A stretch of 27,346 nt of DNA from assembly GCA_013115135.1 (NCBI GenBank), contig JABANP010000619.1, positions 1-27,346 on the forward strand, read 5' to 3'. Shown here in pieces: positions 10,401 through 19,500 of the stretch (position 1 is its first letter; each line of letters begins with the position of its first letter). The DNA comes from Perkinsus olseni (Eukaryota; Perkinsozoa; Perkinsida; Perkinsidae). The position numbers were made by a program, and so were the translations under genes. The notes below the pieces were generated by a model. That model did no database searches, was not told the DNA's origin, and saw nothing but the letters and a program-made list of their open reading frames with translations.

Positions 10401-11095
10401 TTCGCTTCTTTCTCCTTCGCGCTCACTTCCCTTGCTCTTATCAGCGCATCTCTCGCCGCCGCTGGTATAGTAGGCCAAGCCGCTAGCGTCTTTCTGTCTT
10501 GGTTGGAAACGCTTGCCACGTCGCATTCAGGGGAGGTGAGTCGTCGTGAAGCTCGTAGGTTTGAGTGTCACTTGGCTTGTCAGTTGGAGCTTCGAGAATT
10601 CTGTGTGATTATGATTGCCCTGCGAGTGGCTGTTAATAATGTAATCAGCGAGGATGAGTTCTGCGCTGCTATACGCAGGGCATTGCCCTTACGCGACACA
10701 GCCGGTGCCGGTAAAATCTTGCAGTCTTGCACTATCTTGATCTTTCTCAACGCTTAGATGAAGTCCCACTATCTCCCGAGGACGTCCGTAACATCCTAGA
10801 GGAGTTCAAAGTTGTTCACCCGCGTAGTCATGTCATTGCTCGACACATGACAAATTTTACCAGTGCCAATCAACTCTTGGAAGTCGAAGGTGAGAAGTTA
10901 CCGTGCCGAGGGCTGCCACTCTCTGCTTGCCTTACTGCTTCGATGAATGAATCTTCATCTTCCGGCTATGGAACGCCGTGGGAAATTGCGATATGGTGCG
11001 AATTAACATTTTACCATGTTTTTTTCTCAGAGCGTAGTGGTCATGATGTCCACTCGCCACTAACGGAAGCCCTCATGTTGGTCACCGCTATGTAA
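7484..11095 (+). CDS. MLO-like seven-transmembrane protein, about 17 exons
   Basis: The predicted protein starts with a signal-peptide-like leader (MLRLVYAWLLMSTPCSGHA, ATG 7484) and a Cys-containing ectodomain. Its exons match MLO motifs in order. They are: TM1 (VTVIITIAILTIIF, 7697-7815); an amphipathic linker (7865-7925); EFATLGFIALLF (from 7973, compare MLO LGFISLL); a His-rich loop ending 8225; ETMHFSIFYLM (8277-8370, compare LH.L HIFIF); RTWDRAQ (8427-8498); ETFFRILLG (8697-8776); FDFLIYMEHCLAES (ending near 9030, compare F.F..Y..RSLE..F); a helix ending ILLMCA; LPWTLLLLV (9199-9280, compare LILLLVGTKL); 9391-9466; SFNVWVRAG plus TM6 (9637-9792, compare LFWF.RP); and TM7 FLLPAGAFPILIIIF (9844-10005). 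A cytosolic tail follows (10087-10346, 10445-10535, 10584-10710, 10758-10889, 11031-11095). Phases agree across almost all junctions. The 5' exon borders (7560-7668) and the junction at 8777-8894 are uncertain. MLO proteins are plasma-membrane proteins linked to calcium signalling in plants. The assignment here is by motif order only. Confidence 0.68.
8584..8665 (-). tRNA. tRNA-Ser(GCU): tRNA-Ser, anticodon GCU, inside an intron of the MLO-like gene
   Basis: On the minus strand the acceptor arms GACACTT (8665-8659) and AGGTGTC (8591-8585) pair over seven positions, followed by discriminator G (8584). An A box (TGGCCGAGTGG) is present, and the B box GGTTCGAATCC (8605-8595) is exact. A long variable arm (GGGCTC..GCCC) marks a class II tRNA. 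The anticodon stem GCGGC/GCCGT encloses the loop CTGCTAA, giving anticodon GCU, serine AGY codons. No tRNA intron is visible. The gene lies antisense within the intron 8499-8696 of the MLO-like gene. Confidence 0.95.
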
Positions 11096-11404
11096 GGCAT
11101 TACCAGTCGATCCAGTACCGCCTTTGGGGGCGGGTCGGCGTCTCAAAGGCGCCGTCCGATTTGTCCGGCGAGCTCGATCCGGAGTGTATGTCATTTGTTC
11201 TCTGTCAGAGAAAACGCCAACATCTACGTACGTAAAGATGAGCTCCCCAAGCGGGGAAACCTTCAGGTGGGAGGTTGTGCGGAAGAGGGCCTCCCGGCAC
11301 CTACGGTTCATGCTCGGTCTGGTTGCGTCTTTCAGGTCTCCCTATTAGAGTTCGTCAGATATTTTATCAAGCTTGACATCTACCAAACTCATGATTCTCA
11401 GTAG
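11096..11404 (+). other. In-frame open extension after the MLO-like stop codon
   Basis: After the TAA at 11093-11095 the same reading frame stays open for 103 codons, to the TAG at 11402-11404. It encodes a Gly/Ser/Arg-rich stretch (TAFGGGSASQRRRP) and then ENANIYVRKDELPKRGNLQ. A 15-nt GT...AG segment (GTAAGGCATTACCAG, 11092-11106) would remove the stop while keeping the frame. It may be a real C-terminal extension through an ultrashort intron or readthrough, or chance. A competing intron (GTATGTC...TCTGTCAG, about 11185-11207) is also possible. Confidence 0.3.
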
Positions 11405-12414
11405 GTCTTCCATCGGCTCCTCGCCTTATTCATTTTTGTCTCAGAAACTCGAGTCCTGAGCCGTTTGACCATATGGCGTCCCTCGAGTACGATTGGAGTT
11501 ACAGACGACCGTCACGTGAAATCTTTATGGCAGGTTCAAATCTGAGCGGCCGTGGATGCCGCTGTGACACTGCATGTTCAAGTGACTGGTAACAGAAGCA
11601 TCACCACAAGATGTTGCATGGCTTTACTGTGCTAACAACCTAGGCTGTTGTTGTGTTAAGTTGTGTGAGTGAGGTTCACGCTTCATGATTATTGAGACGC
11701 CGTCCCTACGGCGCAGCCGGCCGTCACCCTCAAGTCTCAACCCGGACACCGTGGGCTAGTCTCAATAGATCGATGAAACATGAAAACCCATAGTACGGGA
11801 GTGTGGGAAGGGGATAGCACTCAACGCCCGAATGCTTGTCATCCGATCAATGGTCGAGGTATTGGTGCTGTGACAGCACTGCTGTCCATGTCTCACGATA
11901 GTGTCACACCGTTAGTGTGGTTGAGTTGGTAAATCAAGTTCACCGCGAACTGTTCACCATTTTTAGACATCTCCCTACCAAGGATTGAAAAAAGAATCTG
12001 ACAGCATGAGCGCCACAGTGCTGCGTAATTCGCCACTCATCTTGTAGTACCGCGCCTTTGAACACGTGAACAGCGACGGCGTCTCTCCGCTGTGCGGTCT
12101 CATGGTGTCACAATGCTTGCGCACGCACACTCTTGCCCTGCTTGTTTTTACTATCGCTGCGATTCTCTCCGCTAACAAGACACATCAGGTTCCACATACA
12201 CACTGACTGGATGACTCTGTGGTGGTGAGCATAGTACGACTCGGCCAGGCTTCGCCGTGGCTTCCCCCTTCGCCGTGAGGGGGAAGGAGAGAACAGATGA
12301 GACGAGAGACAATTGATTAGGTTTGATTGAGTGACGGGGTGTCCCACCGGGGATTGTCCTCGGAAAGGTGAAGAAGTCGACAGCGGGTTGTAGTGGCCTG
12401 TTGTGGAGCGCTGT
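11405..12414. other. Non-coding region
   Basis: I found no supported gene. The open frames on the minus strand (11975-12347) have no recognisable content. A short palindrome GTGCTGT-G-ACAGCAC lies at 11865-11879. The stretch 12345-12400 (CCTCGGAAAGGTGAAGAAG) recurs with few changes at about 13560-13605, so it belongs to a dispersed repeat. Confidence 0.5.
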
Positions 12415-12547
12415 CGACTGGCGCGGTTGTCGCTACCGACTGGCGCGGTTGTCGCTACCGACTGGCGCGGTTGTCGCTACCGACTGGCGCGGTTGTCGCT
12501 ACCGACTGGCGCGGTTGTCGCTACCAGACTGGCGCGGTGGTCGACTC
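12415..12547. repeat. 22-bp tandem repeat, five exact copies plus one diverged
   Basis: The unit is CGACTGGCGCGGTTGTCGCT followed by AC. Exact copies begin at 12415, 12437, 12459, 12481 and 12503. A sixth, altered copy runs from 12525 to 12547. The array is bracketed by GTCGAC sites (near 12377, 12413 and 12541). Because 22 is not divisible by three, open frames running through it cycle through three different peptides and are unlikely to be genes. Confidence 0.95.
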
Positions 12548-12695
12548 GATGATGATCAATTTCAGCTATCAGCACGTGTGCACATAATTCCCCCTCGTGA
12601 GGCCTTTATCAATTCCGTTGCATACTGATATCATTAGCTAACAGCAACTCAGTGTTGCGCTGATACGGGGCACTCGCACGAGTCGTAGGATGGCC

Positions 12696-12776
12696 CTGCA
12701 GAATCAAGGACCCAGCTATTTCCGTGACTGTTACGGAAATAGTCGGGTCCTTGATTTTGCAGGTGACCGTCACCTG
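12696..12776. repeat. Long imperfect hairpin with two overlapping palindromes at its right end
   Basis: The 30 bases at 12696-12725 pair with 12733-12762 with three mismatches across a 7-base loop; both arms share AATCAAGGACCC and CTATTTCCGT. Directly overlapping the right arm is the perfect palindrome CAGGTGAC-C-GTCACCTG (12760-12776). It overlaps another palindrome, CGTCACC-T-GGTGACG (12768-12782). It may be a foldback element or a hairpin RNA source. Confidence 0.85.
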
Positions 12777-12859
12777 GTGACGTAGCTGTTACAGCTGTCC
12801 CTCATCCTTGAGCCCGCTGCGAAGCTAGTACACCGTAATTTCCCCTCGTTCACTCTATT

Positions 12860-13560
12860 CCAGCGCCCTACTGGCGCAGCGGCCACGTTCTGCGCGCCGA
12901 CAGTGTCGAGACTTCAGAGGAGCTCGAGTGGCCCTCAGAAGGACAGTAGTCCCGACCCTTCTTAGTTATTAGCAGCTTCTTCGACTTCGCTGACATCATC
13001 AACTCATTTTTCTGTTTACTGTCATATCCCACGGGAGATTGCGTTTCTGGAGACAACAGGTCGTCCGATCACGGCCATCCTCCACAGCCAAATCTGAGCC
13101 AGGCCAGGCTCTCCTCGAGTTGACAGATGGCCACAGCTTTTTCTTATGGTACATATTCATCACTTCCTGCTTCTTTACTGTCAATCAGCGGGACAGTTCT
13201 CGGGTGGACGGGCAGCAGCAAGTAACTCCGGAGTAACTCCGGATGGCTCGTGAACAGATACCATGTGTGCTTTCGGGACGACGGCGACGACCGAACACAT
13301 CGGTCATGCATCATCTGGTTGAACGTGATCTCAGAGCGGATACACCTGAGTTTGCTCCATAGGGGAAAAGTAAACGAACTGAAGCCGGTGTATCCTGAAC
13401 GTTGATGACATCACGGCCTAATGACGAATATTGGGAACGTGAAGGGCGTTCGGCAGATATGTAATGCGCACCTCCGCGGAGGCAAGCGCCTCTCCATAAG
13501 GCTCACGGCTGGTGGCACGAGATCACGACTGGAGATCCCTGCTACCACTGATAGCATGTC
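12860..13560. repeat. Dispersed repeat, copy 1
   Basis: Several blocks in this interval recur in the same order at about 15545-16510. They include GACATCATCAACTC / AACATCATCAACTC, ATATCCCACG(G/A)GAG(A/G)TTGCGTT, CCGATCA(C/T)GGCCATC, and the run around ACGACGACCGA...CATATCGGTC..., through to GCAAGC(G/A)CCTCTC. Several gaps separate the blocks. It looks like an old duplication or two copies of a degraded mobile element. Internal open frames are not convincing. Confidence 0.55.
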
Positions 13561-14227
13561 CCACAGAGGATAGTCCTCGGAAAGGTGGAGAAGCCGACTT
13601 CGAGTCGTACTGGCTATGACACGACGATCAGCCTGCCCGAATGGACGCGGCCTGCTCTCGGTAGGAAGTGGGATAAGGCTGCAGGTCATCTCCTTGAATG
13701 GGCGAACGAGGCGGGTTTGAGCTGGGAACCTGAAGAGTCCCAGGCTCTTATTCCCCGAACCATAGGACAAGACCTCAATCTGCAGGATCTCCGTATCCCG
13801 GCCGTGGGACGAGGCTCTCTAGTGCCCGCAGATGACCATGAGTCTGGCTGTTCGTGCATCAGGCGCGAGCTTGGCAGAGCTCATGGAGGGTGCGCCGACT
13901 TAGACGCCCCCTGAGGCTTTGGTTGAGTGACCCCACTGGGGTCGATGGCGAGGGCACAGGAGCTCTGCTCGGAAGCGCAGTTTTTCTTAGGTGAGGTGAA
14001 TCCGGCTACGGTGGACCCCATGCACAGCAAGGCAGTGGTGAGCCTCTGGGCGTGTGGGAAACTGCTGTGCACCACACTGTCGCGCAAGGGACATTATGGC
14101 TCGCAACATAGGGGACAGTCGGCTCCAACGGTGATCCGATGCCCTTACATCTCACGTAGTACGTGAGTGAAAGTAACCAAAATGTGACGTTAGCCATGAT
14201 GTACACTGTGCGTAAGGGATGATGTAC

Positions 14228-14246
14228 GCCTACGTGTCACGTAGGC
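14228..14246. repeat. Perfect palindrome, 9-bp arms around one base
   Basis: GCCTACGTG at 14228-14236 and CACGTAGGC at 14238-14246 flank the single base T at 14237. The flanks are rich in further TACGT/ACGTA words (for example 14314-14325). Confidence 0.85.
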
Positions 14247-14461
14247 TGTGCGCCCGGTAGTTTCGGCCGCTTGTGCGGGTTTGTGCGGATTTCACCCATT
14301 TGTAGCGTTTTACGTACGGTACGTAAGTTGATCGACGCTCTAACGGCCGGATGACTCGGATACGAGTATAGTATACGGATAGAGTTTCCGGGGAATTCCC
14401 TCTTTTTATTTCATCAGACTGGGATTAGGTCGTGAGATTGATTTGATCACTCCCAGTGATT

Positions 14462-14480
14462 CACTGGTGACTCACCAGTG
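14462..14480. repeat. Perfect palindrome, 9-bp arms around one base
   Basis: CACTGGTGA at 14462-14470 and TCACCAGTG at 14472-14480 flank the single base C at 14471. It is about 100 bp upstream of paralog B. The adjacent bases (CCCAGTGATT and GGTGAGTAACC) contain further partial copies of the same arms. Confidence 0.85.
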
Positions 14481-14558
14481 GTGAGTAACCCAATGACCTA
14501 TTGGCTTGACGAAGAAGATGCCTTATTCGTGATAGCCCATTTACTGCGGGGGCGTAGT

Positions 14559-14568
14559 CTCACGTGAG
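14559..14568. promoter_or_regulatory. Conserved palindrome CTCACGTGAG upstream of paralog B
   Basis: This is identical to the palindrome at 5961-5970 and lies the same distance from the ATG (13 intervening bases). The preceding bases (GGCGT(G/A)GT) are also conserved between the two copies. Confidence 0.4.
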
Positions 14569-14581
14569 CACCAATTTTCCA

Positions 14582-15386
14582 ATGATTAACTTCGTCTCAA
14601 CTTTGCTCTTCCCCGCTCAACTCCTGGTCATCACTACGGCTCAGGGTGTCGGCAGGTTCGTCCACGTCACTGGTGCTCACAAGATGATCTTCGATGTGAA
14701 CGCGGAGGGCGAGGCTAAGCTTACGTTCACATCACTCTTTCCCCCTCCACCCGGATCCCCAGAAGGTACACCGCCCCGCTATTGGGGTAATTTCTTCGGG
14801 CCTTTACTCTCTCTCGAAGGTTGAAGATAGCACCCACACCTACACCTTCGACCTTGGGAATAACTCCCGTATCTCCTACTTGACTATTGCAGCACATTTA
14901 AAACAGGCTGGCGTGGCTGACGATCCGGTTCGCTGGTATCCAGCCTGATGACTTGACCACTTTGACTTACACGAGCAGCGACGTTTTCACCACTGACTTC
15001 CGTAACGAGACGATCAAGTTCATGAGGGTGGCGGAGAGCTTCACTCCCGGCGTCTTCGAATACGCCGAGTCCGTGGCTCCTACTTCAAGCTCACTTACCT
15101 GATACGTGCCGACGGTATTGTTGGTATACAGGCTAGTTGTAACAGGCGTCGTACATCCCAAATGCCCTTCCGCCTCTCTCGACGCGACAAGGGTCGACCG
15201 TACCTTTATTATGATTTGGAGTCCGCTGGTAGGGGTACCCTGGATCAACTTCTTTATATGGTGAATATTGTTTGCCCACGCCAATGCTTGCGCCACGGCG
15301 ACTTATCACCTGTGGTCTTTGCCACGTCTGATACGATCTATGTGGCACTTGGAGGGTCTCGACTGGCTCTCACCAGAACCAAGTAA
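14582..15386 (+). pseudogene. Secreted-protein paralog B, broken by three frameshifts
   Basis: The sequence aligns with paralog A along its whole length, from the signal peptide (MINFVSTLLFPAQLLVITTA) to the last codons (ALTRTK, TAA at 15384-15386). The frame changes near 14806-14815, in a CTCTCTCTCG run, so that the original frame meets TGA at 14822. It changes again near 14925 (before the GGTATCCAGCCTGA segment) and near 15080, where one base is missing relative to A (GTGGCTCCTACTTC against GTGGCACCGTACTTC). Between the breaks the protein-level match to A is good, so the decay looks recent. Sequencing errors could explain one break but hardly three. A spliced gene using introns at these points is less likely because A has none. 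Confidence 0.8.
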
Positions 15387-15544
15387 CCCCCGGTTCGCCA
15401 TTCCCAGGCAATAAATGCCTCGGTATCATTAGCGTCTGCCCGACATGGAAGGGCTGTAGGACTACGAACAGTACACTATCATGGTGCTAGTATCATCCAG
15501 ACTCTTCAAATGTTCCCGTTTCCATTTTCCCTTACTCTCACAGC

Positions 15545-16510
15545 ACATTGCTCTGGCCTTGCATGGTGAACCCTCGTCTCAACTTGAGACTCTCAAGGCG
15601 GGTGCTGCTGGAGTGTGATTTTTCTCATTATTCGTTACTCAGCCCCTGCGTGGACTTGCATCTTCCGGGCATTCCCCTGTTTACGGGCGCAGTCACATGG
15701 AGAGCTTCGCTAACATCATCAACTCGTTTAATATGATCCATTCGTCTCGGTACTGTAATATCCCACGAGAGGTTGCGTTCCTGTCAGGAACAGGAACTGA
15801 ATAGGAACTGAATAGGAACTGAACAGGAATCAGGAACTTCCTGATTCCGTCGTCGTCCGATCATGGCCATCGTCCGCAGCCGAGTCTGAGCCAGCCTCGT
15901 CTCGAGTTCGGAGCTGACAGATTTCTGCAGCTTTTTTAATGTTTTTTCAAGGTCACAGTCCGGGCTCAAACTGCTAATTCTTGCATGCTAGCGAAGGCCC
16001 ACTGGAAGTCGTTGTAGGACCCCTGTTGGACCCCGCCCTATTCCGGGGTTAATAATCTGATGGGTGACGATATAGTAATGGAAGCTGCTGTTGCTGCGAC
16101 GGTCATTGGTCGAGCTTCGAAGCTATGAGTCACCTTGTCGCCTCCCTGCGAACTCTCCTGTTGATGGACAGATAGAACAGGATGAGCTGATGGATATGTA
16201 CGGATTAGGGGATGGAAAGGAGCCCGGATGGAAAGTGTGCTTGCCACGAGGACGACCAGACTGTCTGGTCCAGACATATCGGTCGTGAATCATCCGACTG
16301 GGTGGTGTCTCGGTTCACACCATGAGAGGAGGAAAAACAAGCTGGTGCCGGTCTATCCTCAACGCTGACGGCATCACTGCCAACCGGTGAGTGTTACTCA
16401 CGTGAAGGGAACTCGGCGCGTGTATTGCGTTACTATTGAAGGCGTATCACGCAAGCACCTCTCGATGAGCAGTGAAACTCAGTATGAGTAACAATAATGA
16501 TCCAGTTGGT
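15545..16510. repeat. Dispersed repeat, copy 2, downstream of paralog B
   Basis: Blocks match 12860-13560 in the same order: the AACATCATCAACTCGTTT segment at about 15711, ATATCCCACGAGAGGTTGCGTT at about 15757, CCGATCATGGCCATCG at about 15857, and the CGTATC...GCAAGCACCTCTC segment near 16440-16465. The first part (15480-15700) is instead similar to the flank downstream of paralog A. No coding function was recognised. Confidence 0.55.
15792..15848. repeat. 11-bp tandem repeat followed by a perfect palindrome
   Basis: The unit AGGAACTGAAT occurs at 15792-15802 and 15803-15813, and with one change (AGGAACTGAAC) at 15814-15824. Directly after it, GGAATCAGGAA (15826-15836) and TTCCTGATTCC (15838-15848) form a perfect palindrome around the single base C at 15837. 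The array interrupts copy 2 of the dispersed repeat; copy 1 lacks it. Confidence 0.85.
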
Positions 16511-16540
16511 GGAGCCCTGCAGCTGTCAAACACCCATCGG

Positions 16541-19500
16541 TTACTTCTCGTTACCCAGCGTCTCCAACTCTTGACAGAAGGCAGAGGGCGAGACGAAATC
16601 AGTAGCGCCGTAGATCACCGATCTGAAACAACAGATGAATGACAGATGAATGTTCGACTCCACAAACAGCAGGAGTAACGGTGCTTGCCTTGGCTGGCCG
16701 GCGCTGTCCCGGGATCTGTTAGATGAGGCCCACTCGGAGAGTGTATGTTGCTCGACGTAGTTTCCACCGCCCACCATGAACACTATTGCTTGATGGAAGG
16801 ACCCTCTCACCCGGGGTATATGACGACTCCGAGATTCGCCCGCCAACTGCAAGGAGAGTGATAGCATCTCTGTATATCGCAAGCTTCGACCAAAGATTCG
16901 CACTGAGCTCATTTCATTCGGGGTTGCTTACCGTGCTGGCCCGAGGGTCGAAGTATTCATAATCCTGAGTGAGCTTGTTCGCACCGCTCTCGCTCTGCTC
17001 CATCAGCTCCGACACGATCCTTGTTGTCAACGTATCTTCCCTCATCGGCAGAAGATTCTTCAGATTTTTCAACCCTGAACGGAACAACTCCTCCAAAGTC
17101 ATTGCGGTGAATCACAAAGACCATGGCCAGCGGCTCCCCGCTGAAATCATCATCCGCCATGCTGAGGTCGGAGCTTACCAGTGAGTAGTCCCTCACCATG
17201 CTGCTGCATCTGACTCGCAAACTTGTTAGCGAACATCGCGAACCCGCTGGTGGCGCTGAGAAGAGATTAGCCATTTACAAAAACAACGCGGCAATGTCGA
17301 CCTACTCAGCTCCGCCGAAGGACGCTTGTTGAGGCTCCTTCTGTTGCGGCTGGTCCTCTCCGATCGCCGTCGTGTCCAAGGTGAGCTGACGCATGGACTG
17401 GAGGCTCTGAAGGTCAAACCGTGAGCTGCCTATCACGAATTGGGCAAAGTGTGGTACTCGAATGAACTCCACCGCTGCCGGGTCTGCTCCGGTCTCTTTC
17501 AACCGAGCGCAGATGGCATCAACCTGCTCTGATGTCAAGTTGGGCTTCCTCAATACAAACACCAGCGCTGCACGTAGTTTATCTGCAGCACCACCAAAAC
17601 CGGTAGTTCATCCCACGAAAGGCCGCCGGTTCAATTCCTGGCAGCGACATCTTCTACCAATAGCAGTTCCTTTCCCATCAGGACTCAGTCTCTCCATCAA
17701 CGCTGTCATCCCTGCCGTTCTCCCCTGCGACCCGAATTCTGATTCGGCCTCGTAATATCTGTATCCACGGATAAAGTCGACCCTAAGTACCGCGGGGTTC
17801 CATCACTTATTGATTTCCCTCTCCTGTATTTCCTTCAGCATGGCGCTGGCGATGTTCGTGTGCTCGTCCAACGACCGTTTCATTTCAGTCATTTGAGGAA
17901 GGGCATTAATGGCAGATGAGAGCTTCCTGTGGGGAGCAGCAAAAGTAGTAAACAAGAATCGCTTCGCTCCGCCCTACCCAGCACCGCCATCTTTCGACCG
18001 CATCTCCTGTAGTTTCTTGTTGTACTCTTGTAACTAAGTGTAATGACTAAAATCGATTGCTCGATCGATAATGATACGCCTACCTGCGTGCTCACATCGC
18101 TTGCCACAGCCGGGAAGGGCATGTTGGCGTGTTCCACGAAAAAAGTGTCGGATGAATCCAAATCATAAGTCTTGTGTCCGGCGCCGCCACTGGCCTGATG
18201 ATAACGGCGATCAGGCGGAGCGATGCAAAATCGAATTTACTCCGTGCGACCCGCTGCTTTGGCTGCCGGCGTCCGCATCATCAGTCGGAATCTTTACAGT
18301 GTTGAGGTTGAGGTCGAAGAGGTCGTGAGCAAGAGCCTACCAAAGATACCATACGAACGACGCCACTCACTGCAGGCAGGACCTGGTAAGTCCAAGTGTG
18401 ATGGAGCATCGTCGCCAAGTCCATATCCCGATCCAACAGGATCAGCACCGGTCGCTCAACCCCAGTAGCGTTACTGAAGAGGTCCTGGGTCTGAGGGGAC
18501 AGATGCCTAGAGTTCGACGAGTCTCGTCGGCTGACCTGTGCGTTGCCGCTGCGGAGCATGTCCATTAGGCGGGAGTGAAGTCTCTCGGCTACCATGGTGC
18601 TGGGGCCCGACTGGGACTCAGGAGGAGCTCTGATGATGGGGATCTGAATAATGTGATGTTACATCACTGATGTAGAGCGGCGTGGGGGATTCGAACCAGG
18701 AACCTTTACATCGAGAACCACGAAACCGTCCACTGCGCCATCTTACCTGCCTAATCGTCACTAACATGCTCAGGAGACCGTTCACAATCCGATCTACGCA
18801 TCCCTCTATAGCCGCGTCAGTGACCTTTCTGGAATGCAGCTGACTGTATACCTGCCCAGCTCAACATTTCATGGGTGCATCTTCGGCTCGAGACGGTAAG
18901 ATACAGAATAGGTCAGGTTGCACGCACCCACCCCACCCATTACCCGCGGCATATTGAGAGAGAATGTTGATGGAGAGAGCGCCACAAAAGCGCAGTACCG
19001 ATCGACGACCTTCGCGACCCGACTGATGTTGCGCGGACTGCAAGAAAACACTCGTCGAGCCACAGCAACTTCCCCAAGAAACGCGATCTCCGAAAGAACA
19101 CCATCACTGCGCGACTAGCAAGGATACTGAAGCTATCCGGACTAGCTGTTATTGAGATCCCGCTGAGCCTCTCGGACGTCTACGTTGCAGCGGCGAGGAG
19201 AGAATCTTCCGACTCGGACTGACGGAGGTTAGTATCCTACTTTCCCTTCGATTTTTCCAGCATCGATCCCGCCATATACTTCAGCAGGTCATCGGATACT
19301 CTCGAAGTGAAATTAACGTACACCTGTCGGAACCGAGGATCGAACCCGGGACCTTTCGATTACCAGCTTGCCCCACCTGATCATACAGCTTCTTATCACA
19401 GCAATCAGCAACTAAACGATCAATATTCTCCTTTGTCGGATCCATAAAGTAAACCACCGGAACCTGGCAAGATGAAGCTACCGCAGCTGGCCAGCCATGT

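Larger units (their letters stand above)
13561..14558. other. Non-coding region upstream of paralog B
   Basis: The frame at 13585-13914 has no recognisable motif, and no exon chain could be assembled. The region contains two perfect palindromes (14228-14246 and 14462-14480) and a repeat segment at 13555-13610 shared with 12345-12400. Confidence 0.4.

Noticed and set aside
12415..12547. Possible CRISPR array
   Set aside because: Copies are directly adjacent with no unique spacers, and the genome is eukaryotic; it is a simple tandem repeat.
12368..12628. Open frame through the 22-bp tandem repeat
   Set aside because: The peptide is only the three-frame translation of the repeat, with no start context or continuation.
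13585..13914. 109-codon open frame
   Set aside because: It has no recognisable motif, overlaps an opposing frame, begins in repeat sequence, and has no paralog support.
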